Shown here one piece after another: positions 22,321 through 31,826 of a DNA stretch of 64,000 bases; within the stretch, counting starts at the first letter, position 1, and every line of letters starts with the position of its first letter. The DNA is from Asterias rubens. Taxonomy: Eukaryota; Echinodermata; Asteroidea; Forcipulatida; Asteriidae. A program made the translations under genes and the position numbers. Location of the stretch: the NCBI RefSeq assembly GCF_902459465.1, contig NC_047062.1:15817994-15881993 (forward strand), read 5' to 3'. Below the pieces are notes generated by a model. The model did not search any database. It was not told the DNA's origin and saw only the letters and a list, made by a program, of their open reading frames with translations.

Positions 22321-23357
22321 TTAAAGGGACACATCGGCCAAATTGGGCTATTTGGGCTACAAAATAGACTAGGAAATTAATTCAACGGTCTTCCAGGAAT
22401 GAAGAACAGTCCCTAAAAAAAATCATCACATTTGGCCGTTTTTGAGCATTTTAAAACAAAAACAAAGGTTTCTAACCAAAAAGTGGTACAAAAAATCACG
22501 TGACCTTCCGGGCTAGTTTTACTTCCAGCCGTCTAAAAGTTACTTAAATATTTTTTTCCACAAAATTATTAACGAGTAACTGACGAAAAAGATCATGTAT
22601 TCAAATTATCGCTACAAAATGTAAATAATGGTGAAAAATCTAACGTAAGATTCGTAAGGTATCAGTTGCTGCTATGCAATACTATTTTGTGCTAAGCAAA
22701 TTTCTGTGCCTCTATAGGCCATACAGGCATTATGAAGTTGGGTCCTGGCACGTCGGTACTCCTAGAACTGTTTCAGTTTCGTCCGGCTATCGTCTCCCGT
22801 TATGGGAGACGATAGCCGGACGAAACCGAAATAGATAGGAGCATAGAATAAGGACAGGAGTAGCACGTCGGGAGCATGTACGCCACGATCGCATTCCAAA
22901 CTGCATCATGGCTATGCAGTACAGTAGTAGGCTTAGTTGGTGCCAGAAATGCTTTGTTTACTTGTAACTGTCCCATCATATTCTGGGTTAGTTTTTTGTG
23001 TTCTTCGTGACGATCTTTGGATGTACGTCGAAGCACGACTACCTCCATCGTCGAAGGATTTGCCTGATCCGTTTATGCTGGTTGTTTATAATTTATGGAT
23101 AGACAGGATCCTTATGCTGCGTCGTAGTAAAACGTTGTAAACAAAGCACCAGTCTACTTACAACATTGTGCGACGATGTCACGAAGATTTGACAGTTGCA
23201 ACGGCTGGAAACACGTACACGCTAGCCTTTTACCACTTTTTGGTTTTTTAAAAATCATTTTTCGCTAATTACGTGACATTTTGATGATCTATAAAAACAT
23301 TATTTATGATTCTACAGCCTTAAATTGCGTAAACGGTGAGCCGGTGTGTCCCTTTAA
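22321..23357. mobile_element. Family E TTAA-flanked TIR element (1,037 bp) with internal hairpin
   Basis: The ends are TTAAAGGGACACATCGGCC and CCGGTGTGTCCCTTTAA. A near-perfect 27-bp hairpin lies at 22772-22830 (loop GTTAT, one mismatch). Open frames inside have no transposase motif. Segmental copy 3 holds a different element at this TTAA. Confidence 0.7.
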
Positions 23358-24692
23358 CAGATTGCCCCTTAAACTACGAAGTTAAATTCAAAGTTGCTGC
23401 CCCATTTTGTAAAATAATACCTTTGTCGAAGTAATAAACCACAAGGGAAATTGACTGGGTAATGTTTAAATAATTTTAGGTTGAACAAAGAAAAATTAAC
23501 TAAAACTAATTTATTAATTTATTTTCACAACCTTCGGGTTTTGGCCACTGACCTCTATTATAATAATATGTAGGTCAATGGCTGGGACCCATTTTGTTGA
23601 TCGAATATTACGAAAAATTCAGAAGTGTGTATAATGAATTATCAAAATTACTTACAAACAATCAACACAAACATTATAAACAAGTTTAAAATAGCGTTCC
23701 CGTTTAAAAACACTGCCTGAGTACCTGTTTAAAAGGAAGCTCGTTTATAGACGCAAATAACACAAAGATTTTATTCTGAGTAGTTGTAAGCAGGAAATGT
23801 ATACTTACTTAAAATTATTTTTGACAGTTTGAAGTAGACCGCTGGTCTTACAGAGAGGGCCGTTACTTTCGTATAATGACTCCAAACAGTGTGCAATTTG
23901 TATCTTACACCTACTTTTTACAGTGATTATAATGTTGGTAAGCATCATGTGAAATGATTTCGTCGAGTGCTCCCCCCTCCCCACGTTGATTAGAAATCAA
24001 TAAAAATACGCCTTAGCCGAAAAAATCAAATCACAGAAACTCACCTCGAGGCACGTTTTGCAAATTCAAATTGCCACGGTGCCCGCTTGTGGAACAGCCA
24101 TTATCGGTTGTCATAATCTGGTGACTGCTGACTGGCAGTTCAACAGATACACGTACGATAATCAAGCATGCAGCTGTGTATTAAAGGCAGTGGACACTTA
24201 TGGTAATTACTCAAAATAACTTCGTGTGGCAAGGGTATCATTTCTTCCACTTATCTCGCAACTTCGACGACCAATTGAGTTCAAATTTTCACAGGTTTGT
24301 TATTTTATGCATGTTGAGATACACCAAGTGAGAAGAGTGGTCTTTGACAATTACCTATAGTGTCCATGGGTGTATTTAATGTAACGAACAATATGAGTGT
24401 CTTTAACCTCTTACACCCTTCAATGAAAATAGACCAACCCCTATCTAGTTTGGACAGAATGGAAATTTATTACAATCCTCTTGTTTTCGAAAATCTCCAC
24501 TCCACATAAAACCAGTGGATAAATCATTTTCTATTGTTTGATGACCTGAACTAAACTGAACTGAACCTATCCAACCAAACTTGCATCGCGGCAAGGTTCC
24601 CATTTCTTCAAAAAGGAAAAGTGAACAAAACAACAACCAAACGAGCATATAGACGCAGAAATTCTATCCCAAAACCTCATTCCTTTTTAAAA
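23358..24692. other. 3' flank of GRAM gene copy 1
   Basis: Paralogous to 38890-39904 and 52430-53668. Contains a shortened family A MITE at 24182-24376. No exon seen. Confidence 0.5.
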
Positions 24693-24902
24693 TCAGTTTC
24701 CTGGATTGGGTTGAAGTGCAGGAGCAGCACACTGAAGTGCCCGGATGAACTCCACCCCTGCAGCCGTTTCGCTATTTCGCGGCATGAAGATGGCGACATT
24801 ACATTTGGTCTGCCATGGAGGAAGGAGTGTACCCAGATTGATCACTCCGTCCCAGTTTGTTGATGATGAGATGTGACGCGACAATTTCCATTCAGCCTCC
24901 TC
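24693..24902 (-). CDS. GRAM gene copy 1, exon 6 (terminal)
   Basis: Acceptor GTAAATCCAG; EEAEWKLSRHISSSTNWDGV to ALQCAAPALQPNPGN, stop at 24695-24693. Length 210 bp, as in copy 3. Confidence 0.85.
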   Translation of the reverse strand, partial: EEAEWKLSRHISSSTNWDGVINLGTLLPPWQTKCNVAIFMPRNSETAAGVEFIRALQCAAPALQPNPGN

Positions 24903-27900
24903 CTGGATTTACAAAGCAAAGTCAAAGAGGGACATGATTAAGGCACTGTGGACACTATTGGTATACTCAAAATAATTGTTAGCATAAAAACATACTTGGT
25001 CAGGCCAAGTAAAAAAGAAACATGTTTAGCGTCCCCGCCCGCTTCCTTTTTAGAGGCAGCCTCCTTTGTTCTTTTTCTTTTTTTGATTTTTTTTACATTT
25101 CTTTTTTAAATGAAAAAGGTTATTTTAAACGATCTCAGCTAAAACAATTTGAATGTCTTGTCTGAATGTCTTGACCAAAATGTTTCATTTATGTATTGTT
25201 TGTTTGAGCAGTAGAAAAAACAATTGATATTTGACATTTTAAAAAGAATGGCGGCCATCTTCAAATAAACAAATTTATAAAAAAAAAGTCCCTCCTCCTT
25301 CCTTTTTTGAGAAACCCGGACGCTAAACATGTTTTTTTTTTACTCGGCCTATTATGCAATGATATAATAAAACATAGAGAGAAACGGCTCCCTCTGAAGT
25401 AACGTAGTTTTTGAGAAAGAAGTAATTTCTCACTAAAGTATTTGAAATGATTTCGAGACCTCAGCTGAAGTCTCTAATTTTCAGGGAAAAACTTCCCTTG
25501 ATATACGTACATGAATAAAAAAAAGGGTATTTTTATAGTGCACACTGTTTCACGATAACTTATGTACGTATGCGATAACTAAAACGTACGTACACGATTA
25601 GAGCGTGGCATTTTGTTTTGTTTTAATCATGTGGCGACAGGGCCGTCTTTTTTCTTCCAACATGTGCATGATTTGGCAATGCTGTACATGTAATTACGTG
25701 TGTACAACGCACGCTGTCAGTCATTCTCTGTGTGTAAGTCCGTTGACCCTAGTGGGCGGCGCTAATCTGTTATTCAATATGATCTGGAATGATCTGATTT
25801 AGAATGATCTGGGCTCTTGAAGTTTGAAGTTAGTTTGAGTACTTTCTAGAAAACATCACAAATCCTTTATATACGAGTGGGGATAAATTTTCGATGGGAC
25901 ACAAATACTCAACACTGGTGGAGGCTGCGATTCTGCGATTGTTTTTCAACTCATATAGAGTTCGCTTTGAAAACATTTTCGAACTTAATCTGCAGTTCGG
26001 TATTTTGGGGTCTTTTTCCCCATATTTTGTGGCGGGTGTCAGAACGGTACCCGTTGTTGCTTCGTCTTCTTCTGGGGATTTGTCGGAGTGAGTTTACCCC
26101 CGTGATAGCTCATTGCCACATCGGCAAAGAACTATTTTACCGCCCCTAGAGTTGATCGTTTTAGAGCCAGTGTATGTGATCCTCGCTGTATCCTCTGTTG
26201 CTGTGGTCCTTGCCTGTATTTCATCCCGGTGGACGTATTAGCCCGTAAGATACGTATTTTGTATACGATCTATTTAAATGTGTGCACTTGTTTTACTCGA
26301 TCATTGTAGCTGAAGTGGTTATTAATAGTGTGATCATTAAAATAATCACTTTGATTATGTGTTCTTTAAATCAGTGTCGCCTTGTTTGATTTCTTTGTTG
26401 CATCTGTGAGAAAATTCAGGCTTTTTGAGTGATTTATATTCACGGAGAGTTTGGAGTTTTTGGGATTGTAACAATGCTTACTGTGCAGCAACACGAGAAG
26501 AACCAATGAGGTGGCGGTGGCGGTATGAAGCCTTTGACGTTTGTCGACGAAGTATCGCTAAACACCGAGCTCATGTCGACACCGCGAATGTCTGCTAGTT
26601 GGATGCTCTCGTAGCGGAAAGTACTGGTTTTGCCGCCGGTGATAGATAAGGTCACGCATTTGTGCTCTCCCGCTGGCTGTGAACCCTCGTCAGTCAACTG
26701 CAGGCCTGGTAAAAATAATTAGTTTTCATAACAGTAGTTTGTCACTTAAAAGGGAAGTTTCAGGAAAAGCTGGTTAGTGCAACCAAAAAAAATATAACAA
26801 TATTGTAGTTATGTTGTACCACAATGTTATCGGTAGGCACTTAAGATTAAAGGCACTGGACACTATTGGTAATTATTACTCAAAATATTTGTTACTTGGT
26901 AACCAGCAATGGAGAGCTGTTGATAATATAAAACATTGTGAGAAACGGCTCCCTCTGAAGTAACGTAGTTTTTGAGAAAGAGATAATTTCTCACTGCTTC
27001 AGGCCTGAAGCCCTTTTTAGGCTGCCATCTAAACGCGCACAAATTTGTGCATCAAGGGTGTTTTTACTTTCATTATTCTCTATAGGCTTCGACGAAAAAT
27101 TAGTCACTATTTCCACAGAAATTAGGGAAAACAGTGACGCCCACCTGTCTCGTCTCTTATAGAAAGTAGAATAAGTCGCTGATTGGTCAGGTAAATCCGA
27201 CCCGCAGTCATAGCAGGTTTGGTCTGCGCAGTCACCCGGGCCCCCTGTTGCGAATACAGTATGTGTTGAAACTCCACTTTACTGAAATCAAAACAGTGAT
27301 TTCCCGTGAACCTCTCTCCTGAAAACAGAACCCCTGCATGAAAACAAAAAAAGTATAAAACCAGTTAATTCAATTTACCAGATTCGGTACCAAAGATAAA
27401 GACATATCCCATGCACATGATCTTACAGGTTCATATATTTTTGTATTCTCTGTAGCAATTCCAGATTTTTAACTAGGGTTTATTCTCAGTGTTTTTTCAT
27501 CATTGATTGTTGTGTACAAATTCTGCATTTATTACATGTTAACTGTATTTTCTCTTGGGTGTTTTAATTGTATGGATTTTAATATGTTTTCTTTTAATTG
27601 TTCAGCGCCCAGGAGCATGTTTACATGGATAGGCGCTATATAAATTTCCATTATTATTATTATTATGAACGAGATCATTGGATGCAATGGTTTCAGTGGA
27701 CAAACGTGCAGTGACGTAAGCTTGCACTTTCGATCGTCTGCGCGCAGCGTGTGAAATTGCACTTTCCCGGCCCAGAACTTTAACTTAAGGTCATTAATGG
27801 CAAATTCATATTGATCGAAATTTCATTGAAGAAAAACACGTTAAAGAGTTTGAGCAGAAAATAGTAATAATACAAATATAACTAACCTCCACTAAGTTCC

Positions 27901-30900
27901 CTGTATTTGTCTTCAGAATCCTCAAGACTTTCAGGGCGAGCGTTACCAGCAGTTGCTATGACATTTCTCAGTCCGTCTTGGACTGAACTGACTGCTCGAC
28001 TCTCGCCTCCATATTGAGCTTGCAGGTTTTGAAGAACGGACCAAGATGCCGGACTAAAATTTAACGCAGCAAGTTGATCTTTCAGTGGTCTCGCAAACGG
28101 GACCTGAAAAGTGAACCATCTCAACGAGGTAACTCAAGTCAGAGAAATAAAACATCAAAGGTCCGCGGTCAATTTTTTGTCAAGTATTGTTCTGCCCACG
28201 TGTGCTCGTCGTGTCTATTTTGGTCGTATTATGGCGACGGTGAGACAGTAATCGTGAATATCGTGCAATGATTACTCAGGTTTCAACAACCGAAATAAGA
28301 CATCATATCACCCGCCCGGTCGCACAGCAGTCACATAGAATTCTGGGTTATGACCCCTCCCAACATGGCAAGAGGTGCTCCTCTCATGCTCATGAAAAAT
28401 ATTGACTTATAAAGGCCTATCTATATGCCTATACTGCTAACAACATGAGCACGTATACTTTTGTAATTACAATAATAGTATAACCAATGGATGATCACTA
28501 TTTGCTATTTTGCTTTTCTCACAAAAACACCTTTAAAAGGAGAGTCGCGTGAATCCGCATAAACCCGTTGTACACGCTAAAAAAAAAATCGTCTCCTGAG
28601 ACGAAAATTACTTTCGTGAAATTGTTTAACTCATTTAAAAAAATAAAACTAAAAATACCTAAACCACTTCAGCAAGTAATGTTTTAAGGAAAGCTTTCTA
28701 CCATCATAATGTTTAATGTAAATCTGTGAACTTTTGTAACTTATGTTGTACAGAAAGTATCCAATCCCTTTAAATAAATAGGGTTTAACGTGGCACGTGA
28801 TGACGATCGCTCTTCGGAAACACAACCCCACTATGCGTGTCGTAGCTGAGCGGTTAAGAGCACCGGACTCAAGCTCTGGTGTTTCTGATTAGCACACTGA
28901 GGGTTCGAGTCCTGGTCGTGGCACTTGTGTCATTGAGCGTGGCACGTGATGACGATCGCTCTTCGGAAACACAACCCCACTATGCGTGTCGTAGCTGAGC
29001 GGTTAAGAGCACCGGACTCAAGCTCTGGTGTTTCTGATTAGCACACTGAGGGTTCGAGTCCTGGTCGTGGCACTTGTGTCATTGAGCTGGTACCTTACCA
29101 AGTCTTTGAGAGTGGCGGGCAGAGTGCGCATATTAAAAGGACCAATCGTATGACGTGAGGTCACGGGTACCCCTTGTGTTTCTGGTCAGCAAGCACCCTT
29201 GTTCCATCAGTCTTGCATGAGGTTCACTTATTGGGCATCCTTGGCATACAAGGTCCATATTATGTCAATTCGATACATATCTGAGCCAAAGTGCGGTTCA
29301 GAAAGTAGGCCTATATGCACAAATTGGAATATAATACTATAAAAGAAGGGAACTTTCAAGGCAATATAATAATGGAAAAGCCAATAATCATAAGCACTTG
29401 GGCAAATCACTGTCTGGCGATGTCCCAAGGAATTCTCTCCACCGGAGATTCGTTCCCCCGCATGGGAAATTAATGTGGGCGTGAGGATGAGGATTTAAAA
29501 CAGGGCACTATCAGAAGTAGTTTGTATACAGTTCGCCATATGGGGGGGGGGGACACATCAGAATCTCCAGGGGGAGAATCTACTGCCACAGCGGCACGGA
29601 ATTATATTGCAAGAAACATTTTTTTGTATTTACCTGCTGAACGGGCACGCGTTGTGGTTGGGTATCCACTGGCATTGTTGGTTGCCTTGGGCCTGTTGGG
29701 CCGACACCACGCAGTCCCGCTCTTGATGACTCTCCAAAGTTCTTTAACTCCTGAAACAGTGAATTATTAGATCTCATTGTGTATTAATAATTACGAGAAA
29801 CATTACAGACTTACATGCTTCTTTATGATCCCCATCCAAGTTGTATTAAAGGCACTGCCGTCGATTTCACCAAACTCTTCCTAACTTAGGATTAATCTTA
29901 AGACTAATGACGAGTCCCAGCCCAGGGCCCGAATTCACAAAACTCTTCCTAACTTAAGATTAATCTAATTTAGGACTTCAGGACGAGTCCCAACCCTGCA
30001 TGTAGCATGCAGACCTTAAGATTAATCCTAAGTTAGGACGAGTTACTCGGATGCGTCCTATAAAGTCCTAAGATTAATCCTAAGTTAGGAAGAGTTTGGT
30101 GAAATCGACGGCTCGACATGTTTGGTACTCAGCATTATGTAATTGCGTGAACATTTGGCAAAAGGGTTACATTATGATCCCTAACCAAAGAGCTAATTAC
30201 ACTATAGCTCTATGTCCACAATACAAGTTGTAAGGCACCGTACATTTGTAAAGGTTGGACTATAAATTACAAATACGGTATACAAATGTTATTTGGTAAA
30301 CGACAGGCAATGGAGAGCTGTTCATAAAACATTGTGAGAAACGACTCCATCGGAATTAACGTAGTATTTTGAGAAAGTTGTAATTTCTCACCGAAACATT
30401 TGAATCTGAGAAACACTGCATGCCTGAAGCCTTTCTCGGGCATATGAGAGCACACAAAATTTGTGCAAAAAAGGTGTTTTTCCCCCATTATTTACTTGCA
30501 AGTTCAATGACCAATATTGAACCCAAATTTACACCGATTTAATGTTTTGTATGTTGGGCATGGGATACGCAAGAGAGAATACTAGGATCTGACAAATATT
30601 ACCAAACGTGTCCCGTCCCTTTATGAAAATGTACATACATTTATTCGGGTTTAGCAATGTTAAACCGGGCTACATTTGGACCACATTTCTCCAGAAATAT
30701 GACTTTGGCTGGTCCTAAAATGCTCAATGACTAAAAGTGGCCAGTATAAGTGAACAATTAAGTAAAATAAATAAGTAGAAAATAGTAAAAATACAAATAA
30801 TAATAATAATACAACGTTCTGAAAATTATAATTTTCATCTATATCGCTGCAATGTGCGAGAAAATTAAATAGTTTGCAATTTAATTTTCTAGAATTTTTT

Positions 30901-31082
30901 TTTCTCCAGAATTGTATAGGTTAGAGTTAAGAGTCAACATTGTTACACAAACGTGTGACTAGTCACTTAACACCCCACTATCTCTATCTGGTCACAAACA
31001 TAATCATGAGGATACAAACCGTCAGTGGCCCTTCCAACTTCTTGTCTGCTTGTAATTGTACAAGTTGTTCCCGATCAGCCAT
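24693..31082 (-). CDS. WBP2-like PH-GRAM domain protein, copy 1 (6 exons, 339 aa)
   Basis: Name unknown. Exons in transcript order: 31082-31020, 29750-29634, 28103-27887, 27333-27145, 26705-26482, 24902-24693. They sum to 340 codons, all GT-AG, with phases 0, 0, 1, 1, 0. Residues 1-60 are polar and proline-rich. Residues 61-132 look helical (FARPLKDQL, WSVLQNLQ, GLRNVIATAGNARPE). From about 133 the order follows the WBP2 GRAM domain: GRIYLTNQRLILLS, FRYESIQLADIRGVDMSSVF, NVKGF, then WQTKCNVAIFMP and a closing helix, GVEFIRALQCAAPAL. GRAM domains are PH-fold lipid/protein modules. A PPPPPH..CCC linker interrupts the domain. No PPxY motif of true WBP2 is seen. Copy 1 differs from copies 2 and 3 at otherwise shared residues (R for P, W for L, C for Y) and has a 6-base in-frame insertion in exon 4. 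It is open throughout, so it may be functional. Confidence 0.8.
24939..25520 (+). repeat. Family A MITE split by a nested element (copy 1 intron 5)
   Basis: The family A left part ends at about 25001 and its right part resumes at about 25351 (TATTATGCAATGATATAATA). The same arrangement recurs at 40155-40735 in copy 2, so the nesting predates that duplication. Confidence 0.7.
25002..25350. mobile_element. Nested 349-bp TIR element
   Basis: AGGCCAAGTAAAAAAGAAAC plus ATGTTTAGCGTCC on the left mirrors GGACGCTAAACATG and TTTACTCGGCCT on the right. The paralogue is at about 40217-40549. Confidence 0.75.
25521..26430. other. Intron insert shared by copies 1 and 2
   Basis: About 900 bp absent from copy 3, whose intron 5 is only 346 bp. 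It carries an open frame at 25894-26091 (GHKYSTLVEAAILRLFFNSY, to GDLSE). The reading continues in copy 2 (41126-41320) without a shared ATG. It could be a retroelement fragment or solo LTR; ends were not found. Confidence 0.4.
26482..26705 (-). CDS. GRAM gene copy 1, exon 5
   Basis: Acceptor TTACCAG gives GLQLTDEGSQPAGEHKCVTL, then FRYESIQLADIRGVDMSS and FIPPPPPHWFFSCCCT; donor ACA|GTAAGC. The Cys/Pro end is 9 bases shorter than in copy 2. Confidence 0.82.
26850..27100 (+). repeat. Truncated family A MITE in intron 4 (copy 1)
   Basis: Starts TTAAAGGCACTGGACACTAT; its right end is lost before exon 4. Paralogues are at about 42096-42345 and, degenerate, 54585-54866. Confidence 0.7.
27145..27333 (-). 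CDS. GRAM gene copy 1, exon 4
   Basis: Acceptor TTCATGCAG, completing GGG; VLFSGERFTGN to GRIYLTNQRLILLSIRDE; donor ACAG|GTGGGC. Six extra bases near 27236-27241 add two residues (AR) relative to copies 2 and 3 (183 bp). Confidence 0.85.
27887..28103 (-). CDS. GRAM gene copy 1, exon 3
   Basis: Acceptor CACTTTTCAG; 72 codons plus one base with FNFSP/LNFSPASWSVLQNLQ and GNARPESLE; donor GGAG|GTTAGT. Length 217 bp in all copies. Confidence 0.85.
28789..29087 (+). repeat. Tandem pair of tRNA-Leu(CAA)-derived SINE-like units (2 x 149 bp)
   Basis: Two units starting at 28789 and 28938 look identical. Each has an A-box-like TAGCTGAGCGG, an anticodon arm CCGGA-CTCAAGC-TCTGG (CAA in the loop), a long variable arm and a B box GGTTCGAGTCC. 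A helix can form from GTGTCGT and GTGGCAC, but its spacing to the T arm is two bases too long and the T stem is poor. It therefore looks derived from a tRNA rather than being one. Confidence 0.65.
29634..29750 (-). CDS. GRAM gene copy 1, exon 2
   Basis: Acceptor ACTGTTTCAG; 39 codons with NFGESSRAGLRGVGPTGPRQ; donor CAGCAG|GTAAAT. Length 117 bp in all three copies. Confidence 0.8.
29857..30112. repeat. Family F TIR element (copy 1 intron 1)
   Basis: Arms GCCGTCGATTTCACCAAACT and AGTTTGGTGAAATCGACGGC, with repeated CTTAGGATTAATC motifs inside. The paralogue is at about 45330-45577, and a cousin at 63660-63826. Confidence 0.8.
31020..31082 (-). CDS. GRAM gene copy 1, exon 1
   Basis: ATG at 31082-31080; 21 codons (MADREQLVQLQADKKLEGPL, then T) to a GTTTGT donor, phase 0. 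The same start and donor are kept in copies 2 and 3. Confidence 0.75.
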
Positions 31083-31134
31083 GGTTGGTAATGGTGTTGC
31101 GAACTGCCAGGCAACCCAATTTATGTACGCACAT

Positions 31135-31259
31135 CATAGCCGTTTTTTACACGGTGGCCTTGAAAGGACACCGCACATCCTACAGCGGGCACACAATCAT
31201 TGCCATGTTGCTTTTCCCCTTCTGATATTAAAGTGCACATTTGGGGTTCCTTTGTTTCA
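31135..31259 (-). promoter_or_regulatory. Upstream block conserved in all three GRAM genes (copy 1)
   Basis: About 55-180 bp upstream of the ATG. It contains GGACACCGCACATC, GCGGGCACACAATC and ATTGCCATGTTGCTTTTCCC in + orientation. Similar sequence is at 46600-46724 and 60103-60225. Retention in the diverged copy 3 suggests a promoter or 5' UTR role; this is inference. A second, displaced version sits at 32128-32330. Confidence 0.4.
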
Positions 31260-31333
31260 TGGGCGTCAATCTGTCGTGAAAGATGGAGGGGGGGGGGCAT
31301 CGTTAGTCATAACATTTACGGCGTGGGGTCCGG

Positions 31334-31822
31334 TGTGGCGGTTTCAACTTTCCGCTGTGTTCAGTTTTCCGAATGACCAAATACGGTAGCATTACGTCAT
31401 GCGATGCCTGCGCACAGCAAGCGAAAGTAGTCCATTTTTAGTGCCGTATTGAGTCATCCATTACCCTCCGGTAGCTGTCATGGCGGCGTCCACGAGTCGA
31501 GTACAACTAGCGGCAAACGCGTGGATCGTATGAGTTGTGTTTTATGCAAGCAGAGTGTGACCTGCCTAAAGTTGTACCCATGAATACATGTAAAGATGGG
31601 GCAAGAGATTATGTGACTACACAGAAAAGAATCGTAATATAAACAATTTGGGGGTAACTGCTGAGAGAACTACAGTACTCGCCAGGGTACTCGCGGAGGT
31701 ATCTGACAGGTCACCCGGAAAACTGAACACGCCGGAAAGCTAAAACCGTTCGAACAACGTGTTGATATGTCCGACTACGTCACCCGGAAAACTGAACACG
31801 GCGGATAACTGAAACCGCCACA
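31334..31822. mobile_element. 489-bp TIR element flanked by CCGG target duplication
   Basis: Begins TGTGGCGGTTTCAACTTTCC and ends with the complement of TGTGGCGGTTTCAGTTATCC, with CCGG at 31330-31333 and 31823-31826. Segmental copy 2 has the uninterrupted site with a single CCGG at 46797-46800. A second internal GTCACCCGGAAAACTGAACA block is duplicated near the right end. Confidence 0.88.
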
Positions 31823-31826
31823 CCGG

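Noticed and set aside
28830-29080. Functional tRNA-Leu(CAA) genes
   Set aside because: The box motifs and anticodon arm are good, but the T stem is mispaired and the acceptor strand is two bases too far from it.
28789-29087. CRISPR-like direct repeats
   Set aside because: Only two 149-bp identical units with tRNA features, in a eukaryotic intron.
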